Below, one piece after another: positions 43,387 through 56,773 of a stretch of 64,000 nt of DNA. This DNA comes from Hypomesus transpacificus (Eukaryota; Chordata; Actinopteri; Osmeriformes; Osmeridae), in contig NC_061083.1 in assembly GCF_021917145.1 (NCBI RefSeq), positions 575,951 through 639,950 on the forward strand, in the 5' to 3' direction. The position numbers and the translations under genes were made by a program. How positions within the stretch are numbered: position 1 is the stretch's first letter; each line of letters opens with the position of its first letter. The notes beneath the pieces were generated by a model. That model made no database searches. It was not told where the DNA came from and saw only the letters and a list, made by a program, of their open reading frames with translations.

Positions 43387-43810
43387 TCCCTTCCTTCCCC
43401 TGGGCCTGTGAGCTCAGGATGTCCCCCTTTCCTCTAGTGATGACCCCCCAGGGGTGTTGAGATGCAGTCAGGAGCACGTCTGCTGTTGCACTTACCACTG
43501 CAGAAAGCACCTCCCCCCTCCCTGTACAACAAGAATCAGGGGCTGTCCAGGTCCATGTCCAGGTAACGCCCATGGACAGTCCAACTAAACCAACTCCCTG
43601 GACCAATCTAGACCATGGAGAAAATGTATGCATTCAAATGATTTATGACATGCTTGTAGAATCGACTAATGAGAAGCGAAACACCAAAGCTTTTGGCAAC
43701 ACTTTACATTAAGGTTACATGAACTATGATGTAACAAAGCAATACATGTGGTAAAACATTGTAAGTACATTGGAATGTATGTGTTAATGGTACGTGTATG
43801 TAAATGGGAT
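43387..43810. other. Intergenic, nothing recognised
   Basis: Unique-looking sequence between the CA repeat and the Harbinger-like element. Confidence 0.4.
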
Positions 43811-43813
43811 TAA

Positions 43814-44889
43814 GGGCCCTATTTTGACGATCTGAAACGCAAGTATCAAAACGCAAAGCGCAAGTAACTTTGTGGGCGGGACTCCAGCTTGGTTGCTATT
43901 TTGCAGGCTGGATAAATGACTTTGCGCCTGGCGCAAATCTAAAAAGGGTTGGTCTGAAGTAGCTACATTACTAATGGGTGTGGTTTGGGCGTGACATGCA
44001 ATAAACCAATCAGAGCGTCATCTCACATTCCCTTTAAGAGCAGCACTTGTTCCATGGCGGATTGCTATTAGAACGGCGGCTTTTCCAGGAGCGGTTCACA
44101 GCCGAGGAGACCAACGTTCTAGTCAGGGCCGCAACAGATAGAGAAGTGTATGGAAAAGGCAGAGCAGTTTTCCTTTTCTCATTGCACTAAATTGCCCGTT
44201 CATGCTGCTCATTCAATTTCTTATTATACATTTATTTTTAAATTGTTACATTTTTTAATTGTTTAGTTCTTAGAATTAGTTTGACTATTGTACTTTTTTA
44301 CTAAATTTAAGACTTGTATATGTTTATTGTTTGCACCTTCCTGCCACAGTAAATTCCATGTTAGTGTAACAGGCTACATGGCGAATAAACCGGATTCTGA
44401 TGGAGATGGGAGAAGAAACCCACCCAAATTAGCTTCGGTTAAACAGGCGTGGGAAGAAATTGCCACAATTGTTACTAATCAAGTTCACATACATAGAGAT
44501 TTCTCATGAAAATCTTTGTATAATCATTGAAGAAATGTAACACGCCATAAACCAAAACTATGTAACGTAGCTTCGCAGAAAGAAGACCCTGGCCTCGCCA
44601 GCAGTGTGCACGGATCAAGCTTGCGCCTTTAAAATAGCATCTGAATAATGTGCCATTGACTTTAGACCACGTTTTTTCCTTGTCAGTAGCGGAATTGTTG
44701 TACGGAAACTGCAAAATAGCACCAGGGAACGTTTGCGCCGGGACACGCCTCCTTTTTAGCTGAACCGCCCACGGGAGCACAAAGTAATTTCGACGTGTGT
44801 CTGTGGAGGGAAAAGTCGGCTTTGCGTGGAGTGCAAACTAGGAATGACACGTTGACTAAGTCAATTGTGCTGGGTGCAAGATCGGGCCC
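43814..44889. mobile_element. PIF/Harbinger-like DNA transposon with Myb-like coding relic
   Basis: The ends GGGCCCTATTTTGACGATC and (reverse strand) GGGCCCGATCTTGC are imperfect inverted repeats flanked by TAA on each side (43811-43813, 44890-44892), the 3-bp duplication typical of this superfamily. Plus-strand frames carry FTAEETNVLVRAATDREVYG (44095-44154) and PPKLASVKQAWEEIATIV (44424-44477), the two halves of a Myb/SANT-like DNA-binding domain such as Harbinger elements encode. They are separated by about 260 bp. No DDE transposase is visible. Confidence 0.7.
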
Positions 44890-44892
44890 TAA

Positions 44893-46870
44893 GTGTTAGT
44901 GGTATAAGTTATAAAAAAAAATTAAAAAGCGACAGATTGAGGAAATGAATTTAAGAAATAAATGGCAGTTGAAGGTTGTGTTACCAAATAACTTGTACTG
45001 CATCAGACTACCTAGCAGTTCCTGTGTAACTACAATGTTGTACCATGTGTATTGCTACGTAGTAAAAGGAAGGATTGGTAAGCTTTGTGAACTTAGCAAT
45101 TTTAGTTTGAGTTCAAAAGGATTCAAACCTTAATATCTCACCGCCTCTTTTCAAAGCTACTCCTCAAGTTTACAGTTCTGCAACGCCCACAGATATCAGA
45201 TGTATTTCATTTTACTGTCAAAACTTAACATTTATTGGTTTCCATCAGAGTGTGAAGTTTATTTCAGCATATATGACAAAGTGTTTAACAACAACATGAC
45301 CTACTCTGCCTTTAAGTGGCAGTTACGTACTGTACCGCAAAGTAAAGCGTTGCCAAGCTTGTTAGATTTTTGTATTGTTAACGATCCTACAGGGAATATT
45401 TGTAATAGTTCAAATATTTCAGCACAGCTACTCTCTGGTCAATAGCACCAATTTTCTATGTCCATTCTTAAATAAATCAAATGTCAAACAGGACTTTTTT
45501 TCACATGTTGCAAGCCCCCTCTCCTTCATGTTCTCATGCTCCCTGTGCCCAGGGTCACTTCCCAGGACTAAGGGAGATTGAGGGGAACATAAACCAACTT
45601 GGCCTAGATGTGGCTCCAGTGCTACTACACGTTGCAAGATATGGAACAATAGCCCAATGCTGATTCGGTAAGGATGGGGGCTCTCGATTGGTCGTCTATA
45701 TCCAGGCATGGGAAAGCTCCTAATGACCAGGTACACAACAGATGGAATTGTGTTGTGTGCCCGAACATAAAAAAGCCTACTGTTGTGATCAGTCAGCCCT
45801 AAAATAAAATGAGTAAGAATAAAAATTGAGACGCTGCCATGTCAGCAATGTTTATTATTACAGGGGCTAAGTGATACGCTCTCTCTGGTAATGGCAATAG
45901 TCGTGTCTCTCAGTTGACTCAATGCTTAGCAACCCACTTGGGCATTTCATACATTTTCATAAAGGTTTCATAAAAGTATGTACTTTCAGTATATAAATCA
46001 TTTTAATGAATGGTCAGGTGACTTCCTTTTGTAGATGTATTTACTTTTTCTCACACGAATCTCATAGAATTTCAGAACTTATATGTCTCATAACAACTGT
46101 AAGTAACATCTGTACTCTGCTTATCTCCAGTTTCCTGCCACTACTTTGTCCAGGCTCTTACAGCCCATATATTTCCGAGATTAAAATAGAAAACAACTAA
46201 GGGGAAAAAACAGCAGGCGTATCAGAGCCATTTGGTTATTTCCGATTACGTATCACAACAATAACAAGGCTAAATGCAGCTTCCAACTTGGCATCTTCTA
46301 AAGATAGCTCCAGCTACTTTCAGTGACACAGCTTGAGCTTGTCTTTATATTCTTTATTTCATCTGCCAACAACTTCATTATTATTTAATCAGCTAACAAA
46401 TGAAATTTTGTTGTAAGCGTCAGTCACAGTAAGACAAGTTGTAACAAGGAGTGATAAGAAACAAGTAGTGAGACAGGTAGCAGTAGTCTCTCGAAACACG
46501 AAAAGACTCTTCCGGAAAGTGTCTTGGTCCATCCACAAGGATTTGTCTGCGTCATGTCCATATCCTCTCTGGATCCCTAATGTTTGCCCTTTAGGCTAAC
46601 ATCCTCCATCCTGCCCTCCCTCCATGTACTTCCTGCAATCTTAGAAGGAAGGATGTCATCCACCCGTTCCCCTCCTCCTTGCAGATGCTTCCTCTTTTCC
46701 TTAACTTCGACACCCTCCGAGACAAGCTCAACAGGGATGTCCGGACTGAGGTGTGTGGTACAGAGATTTATGTGTGTGCGTGTGCGTGTTTGCATGTAGA
46801 TTCACAGAATCTAACCAACTGTTTAATTTGAACTTGACATTCAAAAACGCTATAATTGGCAGAGTACCAG
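44893..46870. other. Intergenic, no gene seen
   Basis: Contains the second copy (about 45080-45165) of the unnamed repeat noted near 27.1 kb. Otherwise nothing recognised. Confidence 0.4.
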
Positions 46871-47906
46871 CGGCATGTTCCATGAAGGCCGCTCAAATAA
46901 ATTGGACTTAAAGTCCCAAACCAGACTAAGATTAGCTTAACAAGTCAAAAGCGGTTCCATAAAGGCCAATTTCAGCTCACGCAGTACTAATTCAAGTGCA
47001 CCTTATTCTTAAGCAGTCTGAGAGGTAAAACATGGATCATACAATCCACCACGGCAAAAGCAATGCACACGAACACGTGACTTCTTCCAGAAAGAATGTT
47101 CCCTTTAAGTCTTGTACCATAGCTCCCTCATCCACCGCTTCATCAAAATTAAACGACACGCCATGATTGATGTGAACGATAGGCTACGTAGGTCGAGGTC
47201 CCTTATTAGACCATTACTTCGTTGATTAAAAAACACCCTCTTAACACATGTAAATTTACTGTTTTGACATTGTTTTAAATAAATAGCCTACTATTAATCA
47301 ATACATTACCCAGTAGCCTAACTTTTTAACATGGTTGTGTTGGAAAAATGGAGGATACTGTAGGCCTATAGATGTAGCCTATGGATTTAGGTTTGTCTTG
47401 CAATTGTAGACAACTGTTAACAACTATATAGCTATGATAATTATACTCTGATAATTTAGATTGAGATAGGCCTATCCCTGATGCCTAAACATTTGAAATC
47501 ACAAAGTAGGCTAGCCATAGGCTACGTTTAACCTGGCGTGTTCCAAATCATTGTTCATCAACGTTTAATGCATTAGGCTAAATGTTGTAGGCTAGCCTAT
47601 GTAAGCTATTTAAGTTGATTTTCTATCAATGTTGAACATATTGAACTAATGAGAATAAGAAAATGAGAATTTCCGTGGCAAATCATCGTTTTCCCGTTAG
47701 GTCAGTGTTACAGAAAGGTCTGGTTAAGCACCAAGTCACGCTAAGCCTGCTCCGGTCAAGACTAGTTTGGCAGCCGAAGTTGCCATAGTAACTGAGTTTG
47801 AACTACGTTGAGCTAGCTTTATGGGACTGAATGAACTAGAAATGAGTCCGACTAACTGACATAAGTCTGGCTTATTCGGTAAACTCGCTTTATGGAACAG
47901 GGGCCC
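46871..47906. mobile_element. Foldback/MITE-like element
   Basis: GGCATGTTCCATGAAGGC at the left is mirrored by GCTTTATGGAACAGGGGCC at the right (47888-47906). Each end has a second 'TTCCATAAAG'-like motif about 80-100 bp further in (46962; near 47817 reversed). No coding sequence. The duplication at its ends is at most 3 bp (CAG) and ambiguous. Confidence 0.55.
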
Positions 47907-50900
47907 AGACTATGTTGATGACTGTGATTCTTTGGGAATGAAATGTTCTGGGCTTTCTGGACAGCCAACAACACTTTTTGTCTTTTAATCTAACATAATT
48001 GCATAATGGCCTGGGTTCTGTTCATAAGTGCAACCCTTCCCCTGTATGAGTACAGCACATGTTACACAAGAGGAAGTCCTGACTTCACAAGGTCAATTTT
48101 GCAGTGGATTCATTGTTGATATGTCCACCTGTAACACTCTGGCCTCTTCCCTCCTGATAACAGATGTGTCAAGCCTGCATCCTCACAGACCCAGCCTCTT
48201 CTACTTTACCAAACGCTGCATGTCAATCGACAAGGACTTAGAGCTTTGTCTGAGCTTTGCGTCAGTGGGCTACCTTGGCTTTGGGTGAAAAATAAATAAA
48301 GCCCTCTTCTGTGGTGTTTTTCCCCTCCCCAGCAGAGACTAAGCTGGGAAGAGTCCTTCCTGTGGCAGCTCACAGCTGCAGTACTGGTGCCTCAGCCTAG
48401 GGGGCACCTCCCTCCCACACAGGCGTCTCAGATCTGGGGGAACGCTCTTGACTCAGTGTTCACATGCAGCTCTGACTAAACGAAGCGGGGGAGGAGTGAG
48501 AGACAGCCTGCAGGCTCGTAGGCCCGGACAGAGAGCTGGCCCTGAGAGCTGAAGATCTCGTTAAAACGTTGAATCATCGGGATCCCGTCATCGTGCAGGT
48601 GGGAGAAAGCTACCGGTGGCCTGGTTTCAGAGGAAGCCCTCCTACGAAGGTGGTCCAACCTTGGGCTTCCTGTTGAAGGGAATGCACCACCACAAACCAC
48701 CCACGCAACACCCGGCTGTGCTTGATTGATGTGTTTTTGTTGACTGTTGTTGTGCTGTTGCTGGACTGAATGTTAGGACTGAATGATTTGAGAATTAATC
48801 ACTACAGTTCCTGACGCACATGTATGATGTCATGCTCTGTTCATAGAAAGGGAACAGCTGGAAATGAAATGTTCATGCATCAATCAGAGAAAGCATAATT
48901 GCAGCCAATTCGTTTCAGATATTCTCTCTATGAACTGCTTTGCTTTCACCATTCAGCACCATCTGGCTTGTCAGGGTCCTTTCACACATGATGTAGGAAT
49001 GTGCCCAGGAGAAGTGTAGACGTGTTTGTGTGTTTATGCGTGTGTGTTAGTGTGTGTGTATGCTTGAATATGTATGTGTCTAAATCTTGGTGACTGCTAA
49101 CCGACACTCTCCTAGGTGAGAGTAGGGAAGCCGGACCTGACGAAGATGTCGTCATGGGATAACATGGTGACTAGGTGTTTCAGCAGGACTGTTGGGGGAC
49201 ACACACACCTGACTAAGTGTTCAACAACAGGAACTGGGGGAACACCACATGTCAGCCAACTTTCTCAAAAAATCTAAAGTACAGACAGTGAAGTGTTCTA
49301 TGAGCTTATGCCACAAGCTTGGGTTCTTGGGAACCCAAACATCTACCATTAGGCCAAAACACAATTCCCTGACAGGCAATATTTGTTTTCCTTGATTGGC
49401 AACCCAGGAGACTCATCTCAACTCTCTTCCAAATAACCTCTGCATGTACTTTGTCATAAATAAACTCACCAAAAAGCCCTTGTTATCTATCTCATCGATA
49501 TGCTTCAAATATACTGAAACTTATGACTCACCATAAGATAGTTCTCAGTTATTACATAATGGAATTTAGAGGTCTTACATATTTGACAAGCATGGGGTGT
49601 TTTGCTGGGGCATGATGACAGTCTCAGTATGTGGACTTGATGGAATGGTGTCACAAGCCTCCATAAGACGCTGGAATGTAGCAATGCCTGCTCACATAGG
49701 GACACTTTCGATAACTTACAGTTAAAGTTTGAATCTTTGCCAGGTGACATAGTGATCACCACTTCTACGCCCCATGATACAAGATGGTGGATGGTTTTGA
49801 CATAGAGCCCAAAGAACAAGTGTGCACATGGTAAACCTACTTGTTCTCCCTGCCTTTCCAAGCATGGCTTCTCTTATCTCTTCCACAGCTGAGGTCAAAC
49901 AAAACAGGATAAGGCTGTGTTCAGTTGCTCTTGTAGCATTTGGCTTTCTGCCAACCAATCATTTTTCATGTTATGAGAGGCAAGTGGAGAACATGGAGGC
50001 AACATGGAAGACCGTCACACAGAAACACACACTGTTTCAGGCCAGGCACACACTTCCTCAAGACTTTCCTCTACGCTTGTGATAGTCAGCATTGCATGCA
50101 CTCCACAAACACAAATGACCTGGCTTGAAACATTTACTCGTCCACAGTGGAGTATAAACAGTATGTGTAAGAGAGTGTGTATGACTATACTGTGAGACTG
50201 TGTATGAGTTTTCAACACAAAACAAACAGAGCAAGCTTCCTCTCCCGTTGTTTATTGGCTAGCTAAATTCCAACGTCATTCTCCGTGGCAATGCCTGACA
50301 ATGTCAGCGTTGGCCGGTGAACAATAGGTGAGGTTAGACTTTGAGGCCAAATGTTGCGTTTCTTCCAGGGATGTGAGGGGTCGAGGAAGGAGAACGAGTG
50401 TATAGAGGGAAGGAGGGAGAATGGGGGTTGGGAGAGGAAGAGGAGGGGCCATGTTTTCATCGACTGCAGGCAGCTGGAAAAGCAAACAATGCTGTGAAAG
50501 TAGCAGTGTGCGGCCCCTCCCTTGGGAGTCCCTCTCCTCTACCTGTGTGAGGGGCTCTCCACAGTCAGCCCTCAGAACTACACTAAGCAACAGCTGTCTT
50601 GACAGAAACAAAGAGCCACCGCAGAGTGATGACATCATGTGTTTTGAAGCTAGTCATAAACAACATTTCCCCTATTTTTCTCCAGGACTTCCAAGGTAAC
50701 AATTTAACCATGGAGGAAGGGAAATGTTGATGCACTACCAAAAGGTTTTCCTTTCATGTGTAGAAAATGACTTTGAACCCTTCTAGTCAGCATTGAGACA
50801 AACTTCCAGTGTGTTTAGAGGAAACAGGAACTAACTGGACTGACACATTATATTCATATGTGGAGCTTTATCTGTAATTTACTTAATTTTTTGGACATGA

Positions 50901-52076
50901 TGTACTGTACAGTGTACCTGTAGTAGTTACAGTTGCATTTGCGTAATTGTTGTCTGTATCACCATAGAGTTAACTTGCTTGTACGTATTATTTCCCACAT
51001 ACTGTATATGGTCATCAGGAAGTGAGGCAAGTGAGAAAATTGGAAGAAAAACAAGATGTTCTCTGGCAATACCTGAGAAACAAAAGTTCAAACCATTAAT
51101 AAGCTCTCTTTTTCACGTTGTACAGACAACATTGTCTCCACATTTCTTTACCACTAGGCATTGAGTCATCAGAGGAAGTTGAATTATAATTTAGCAATTA
51201 ACTGCTTCTGGGGAGGATCATGGAAGCCATGTACCTGGCACCCTGCATTGAAATGTAACTATTTTCACACTGTCACAATCTGTCACTGTTTAATTCTGAG
51301 ACGTCAATCATCTTTAGTCATACAGCTCTTATGTTTTTATTATGTTGGTGTACGAAGCAACTTGATTTTGTTCTGTCACAACCTGACCTATCTGTGTAAG
51401 AAAATAGACAAAGCTGCATTTTACGTAAAGTGGTCGTTTACAACACTTTGAATTACGTGGATGCTTATCTTGGAAATTTGACTTTAATCTCCCTTAATAT
51501 TATGTAACTATTCACATCATGGATATAGATGTAACTGAAGTTTGGTAGGAATACAGCGCACCGCGAGTCCGGGACTCCTCCCTCACTCCAATCAACTCAT
51601 ATGCATCAGACCAGCCAAAGCACTAAGGAATGTGACCAAACCTGCAAACTCCCCGTTTTCAATTACAAATGGAGGATTCTCAGCCACACCCTGAGTTCAA
51701 TGCCTGGACCCCGGCCCGGTTCTGCCACCGGCCTCCTCCATCCTCACCAGGCTCGGCTCTGCTACCAGCCTGTTTTCAACCTGTTTTCTGGAAGGCAAAT
51801 TAAGTCAATCAGAGTCCAAGTGTCTGGCTTTGCGTACAACCAGTCATGAGAAGCATCACCTCAGCTTGCGAAAGAAAGAAGAGAATCGTGGAGTGATGTA
51901 ACCTTTCAAAGATGGGAGAAAAGAGAGTGATGTGGAGTGTTTTCCTCCCTGGAAATGGGGACCACAGCACTGTTTGGGCCTCCTCGAGCTGTGATTACAT
52001 GTCACTCCTTGTCTGCATGAGAGGCCAGTGCAGTCATCAAGGGCAGCAGAGTATGTATTGGTATTGGTGTGTATCT

Positions 52077-52078
<2 letters not shown>
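47907..52078. other. Intergenic, no gene established
   Basis: Apart from one doubtful exon (48476-48669, listed separately) I see no coding or repeat structure. GT-rich sequence at 49021-49075. Confidence 0.4.
48476..48669 (-). other. Doubtful terminal coding exon of an unknown gene
   Basis: A minus-strand frame begins after a fair acceptor (CCTTCAACAG|GAAGCC) and ends in TAG. It encodes a charged, mixed, non-repetitive 64-residue peptide containing SHLHDDGIPMIQRFNEIFSS and AYEPAGCLSLLPRFV. The composition looks protein-like, but I cannot assign a family, and no convincing upstream exon was found. It may be chance. Confidence 0.2.

Positions 52079-52141
<63 letters not shown>
52079..52141. 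repeat. (GA)n microsatellite
   Basis: Pure GA over about 60 bp. Confidence 0.95.
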
Positions 52142-52145
<4 letters not shown>

Positions 52146-52565
52146 CATGTTTGTCCGCATCCGGAATTATTTGAGTGTAACTAACAAACTTTGAGCAGAG
52201 GTGAGTGTCTGCGTGTGTGTGTGTGTACTTACGTTTGTACGCCCGCATGTGCATGTGCACGCACATGTGCGTGCGTGTGTAAAGCCGCCACATGGGACAG
52301 GGGTGGTTAGTGCTGTGTGGAAGTTTGACAGCCTGACTGTTGAGCTGTGTGTTGTGTGAAATGGAGCCGCAGGCTCCGAGCGGAGTGGGCGGTGGTGGTA
52401 CTCTGGCCTTTACACACAGCCCCAGCTCTGTCTCATCTTCACACACACACCCGCCTCCTCGGGAGACAGCTGCCTCTGCCAGAGGGAGAGAAAAAATTGG
52501 TACATGTCCATGCAGCACTCCTGTTATTATACATATTATTATTATGGAGAAAAGTTAGTGACAGA

Positions 52566-52698
52566 GACATACATACATACATACATACATACATACATAC
52601 ATACATACATACATACATACATACATACATACATACATACATACATACATACATACATACATACATACATACATACATACATACATACATACATACAT
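52566..52698. repeat. (CATA)n microsatellite
   Basis: About 33 uninterrupted 4-bp units. Open frames with YIHT or MYVC repeats on both strands are products of this array. Confidence 0.97.
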
Positions 52699-52773
52699 GC
52701 ATACAGACAAGAGTGAGACAGATGGAACGACAGATAGGTGAACAGGCTGTCAGCTGGATAGAAACACACAGAC

Positions 52774-52784
52774 AGACAGATGAG

Positions 52785-52823
<39 letters not shown>
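52774..52823. repeat. (CAGA)n microsatellite
   Basis: About eleven units with one interruption, 75 bp after the CATA array. Confidence 0.9.
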
Positions 52824-52825
<2 letters not shown>

Positions 52826-55800
52826 GAGAGACACAGGCACTGATACACAGATGGATAGAGAGAAAGATGGATAAAGAGCGAGAGAGGGATGGAGGGAGGG
52901 GGCTGCGTTGATACCTCCTCTCCAGCACCTCTCCTGCTGTGGTGTTGCAGCTCCAGCTATGACTCAGTCGTTAGCCAGTATGGAGGGTTGGTGGGAGAAA
53001 CGTGTCCCAGTATCACCTTTTCCGAGCACGTCCGACATTGTTACCATGGATACCTGCAGGAGAACCGCAGAGAGCTGCACAATGAATGAATGGACCTGCC
53101 AATTTGTTAATTCACGATAAGCCTCCTCACTTTCCTTCTTGCACACCGCAAGGTGGTCGCTCCCATCTTCAAAAAGCTCCAGTAGGTCCAATGACATCAC
53201 TTCCCATCCGAAGCTCCAGGCGTGAAAAGACAGAGACACTGTGTGAATATGCATTGCTGATGGATGATGCCGGCTAGTGGATCTTTGTTGCTTGGTTCGC
53301 TATCGGTTCACAACATGTTCCATCCAGCTCCTGGTTTTCAATCTCCATTTCTCTAATAGCTTGATGCAAAGAGCCATATCTGACTTTTGTTGTTGTTGAC
53401 TGATCATTCAATTTCAATCACTTTTGTTTGTCACTAGGGAGTATTGAGTCCTCCTGAATGTCTGAATGCAGTGATTCTGTAAAACCTAAGGTTACAGAGC
53501 TTTGCGAGTCTTTACTGAGAGACAATTTGAGCTGAAGGTAAGGAACACTTAGTTAGTGACACAAGGTAAACATTAGGTAAACTCAAGGTAAACAACCCTG
53601 CTAACAACTGCACCTCCACAAGCTTGGAGGAAACATGCTTTTACGTTTGCATCGCCACTATGGACCAGCTGTGCTTTAGCATGTAAATACTCTGCTATAA
53701 AATTCTGCCCCCTCGCTGGGATGTGAATACGTAAGTCTTTGAAATCCTTTCAAAGGACGGCTCATTACCATAAATCTGACTTTCAAACCAGCTCTCAGAA
53801 ACCTCTGATTGGCCTGGACAAAACAGGGAGTGAAGAACAGAGCATTTGCTATTCTTTGTTCCTCAGGGTTATGTCACGTCTCTAAACGTGGTCCCTGATA
53901 CAGAAAGAAGGGACCTTTGCTTGCGGCCAAATTGTATACAAAGGCCGTGCGACCAAGCGTGTCCTCTGAGACGAGTGCAGTCACAGCAACATCCACACCA
54001 CCTGAAGTGGTGAAAATGTAACGAAAAACCTAAACATTAATATGATCATAGGGTGGAGAGATGAAAATAATTTGACAGTACGACAAGGTGTACCTGAAGT
54101 CGCCACAAAAGATTTGCCACCTTGCTTAGCCAGTTGGAAATTGTTGTGAATGACTGGCGAGTAGAGACCAAGCCCTCAGATGTTAGCAGAATGCTGTTGG
54201 CACACATTCTGTGAATGCACAGATGACGTTTCGGAGAATGGCCGATAAACAAGCTCATCTTTTTTAATCTGTTGCAAAATGTCAAAAGGGTGTTTCTTTC
54301 CCATTGGAGGCGTGCCCCATGATTTGTAAAGGAATGCTTAAAATGTGTGACACCAGATAGATAAAGCTTCTGTTGTCTGTATGTCTGTGTGAGTGTTGGG
54401 GGGAGGGGGGGGGGGTTGGATATTTGCCTTGTTTCCCTATGTCAACCACCTGCCTTTACCACTGCATGTCCTCTCTCTGTGGCACACTTTCATGTCTATT
54501 GTTCATGAATAAACTTCATATTCTCCGTCTTTTGTGAAGGGGTCAACCACAGAGAAGGTGGAAGGAATTCTGTGTCAGAGCTTTAACTGGTGTTGTGCTT
54601 ATCAAGGACTGTTGTAGAAGCATTCTGATGACAGAGAAGGCTCACAACGTTTTTCTTTTCATTTTTCATTCCTTCTCTCCCTTTTGCATTCATTTTCCCC
54701 AACACCCTTTTCGGTTTTTATTCAAGTCATGGTAAAATGCTCCTAACTGTCTCCTGTCCACAAGTCACATTTCCAATGACAATTAGCTCTTTGTCTTTCT
54801 CTCTCCTTCTCTTCCTCTCTGTGTTTCTGACCAGGCTGGCTCTCTATCTGCGCTCTCCTCCCTGCACTCTTCTCTTTCTTCATCTCCACACTGGCTCTCT
54901 CCACCCCCTCTCTTCGCCTTCCTCCCCCCTGATGTGCATTAGTATTCTGTTCATCCACAGACCGTCTGCGCAGTGGGCCCGTGGCTGTCTACCCCTCAGA
55001 ACCGCTGGGGTGGAGCAGAGCTGGCTGGTAGCATGCTTTATTCATATTATTACACACACACTCACATACACACTCACCCACAATAACACACTCCATTTCT
55101 CTCACTCACTTTTTCATTTTCTCTCTCGTTCTTTCCCTCTCTGTCTGTCTGACTGACTCTTTCTCTCTCTCTCTTTCTCTCTCTCTCGCCATACCCTTGG
55201 TAAGTGGTTGCAGTACCACAAAGCAAACCATCCCTGAGTGGATTGCCGTCGGAGAAGACAGATTTCATTACAGCTGTAATGTGTTCTGTCACTGTCTCCG
55301 CCCTGCTGTGGCCCATCCCGTCTCCTTGAGAGCAGCCGAGACAATACAACACATCATACCCTGACAACACCATAGCCTCTCCGTCACATGGCAAAGCAAG
55401 ACCCAACAACACAACACAACTGCATGCGCCTGTTTTACTTGTTATTATAGGATTCCCATGTCTTAGAGTTCATAGGAATGCTTTCTTTTCTGTCCAACTG
55501 ACAGTCCTTCCCTGTCAGTTACCAAACATAATTCTAGATTTTTCATTGGCATTGCTGTAGTCAGTTTTGAGTGTACTCAGTGCTTCACACCCCCTTTACA
55601 GAACACAGAGATCCCTGACAGGAAGATACTCTCTAGAAGAGACAAGCTGCATATTCAAAGCTGTGAAACCTCTACAGGGTGAGACCAGCACAAAACTCTC
55701 TCTTCCTTTAAAATCTGCAGGGTCTCAATAACCCAGATGGCAGTGACAGTAAACAGCTCTGCAAATGAATCTGTATTTCTGTCTCAGGAGCTCAGGAACG

Positions 55801-55980
55801 CTGCCCTTTCCCATGAGAAGAGCTATCATGAAAAGGTCAAGTTGTATGCTCCTGCTCATCATGAAAGGATCCCTACCTAGGGGTTCCCACTGATGAGGAT
55901 GAGCTCAGACAGAACTGACTGACTTCATGACATCATACCCCATGTAGAATCAAGGAGTCTGATGGTAGTACAGGTTTCAG
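52824..55980. other. Intergenic, no gene seen
   Basis: Contains a G-rich run (54401-54415) and a TC-rich tract (about 55085-55190). Nothing coding recognised. Confidence 0.4.
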
Positions 55981-55993
55981 ATGAAGTCTGGCC

Positions 55994-55994
55994 A

Positions 55995-56028
<34 letters not shown>

Positions 56029-56250
56029 CACACACACGTACCCATACACATGCCCTCAGATAAACACACACATGCACTCATTCACACAGGCACACACTTG
56101 AACATACACATGTGTGTACAGAGACCCAGAGACCCAGATAAGCTTGCACACACATACACACACAGTCACACCCACACTTACAGACGTGCAGAGACACAGA
56201 CATGCATGTGCGCATACACACACACATAAACCTCCACACTCACACGCACA
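55994..56250. repeat. (CA)n microsatellite and CA-rich flank
   Basis: Pure CA at 55996-56026, then irregular CA-rich sequence to 56250. Confidence 0.85.
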
Positions 56251-56773
56251 CACAAACTGTATAATCCGTGTTTGTTCTGCAGCATGCAGCCCTTTCATGG
56301 CAGACTGTGAATGATTCACAGCCCACAGGGCTAGATTCCTCAGATTGCAGATCTGAAGAAGAAGCCTGTCTTCACACTCGCCCCTGTGATCTCAGCCCCA
56401 GTACTGCTGCTACTTTCACAGTAACACTCTGACAGCTTAGTAGTGACACACATTAACCATTGATTGGCAACTCTTTTGACCTCGCTGACCACATTTCATG
56501 AACCCAGTTCAAATCTACATTCTTGTGGCTTTTATTTGCCATTTTAATTCAGTAACTTGGGCTTGGATTCTCAACACGGCTGATCATGGCTTCAAATTAT
56601 CGGGGCACTTTTCTTTTAGGCTGCAAAACTGGAGTCATAATGTTTTGGAGGCAAGGGCGTAACTATATGGGGGGACAGGGGGACATGTCCCCCTAATATT
56701 CAAAGAAGAACAATTTGTCCCCCTCAATTTGTTAAACTGTATGATTATGCGGGCAATATCGATGACTGCTAGC

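Noticed and set aside
44092..44509. A host gene with a Myb/SANT domain
   Set aside because: The coding pieces lie inside a DNA element with GGGCCC ends and TAA duplications, are split, and have no full-length frame.
49125..49195. Minus-strand peptide HLVTMLSHDDIFVRSGFPTL as an exon upstream of 48669
   Set aside because: It ends in a stop without a usable donor before it, and I could not join it to the doubtful exon.
50276..50638. Minus-strand 120-residue frame as a gene
   Set aside because: Leucine- and proline-rich, with no family pattern and no splice or promoter support.
52347..52874. Open frames with YIHT, MYVC and DRQT repeats on both strands
   Set aside because: They are translations of the CATA and CAGA microsatellites, which are open in several frames by chance.
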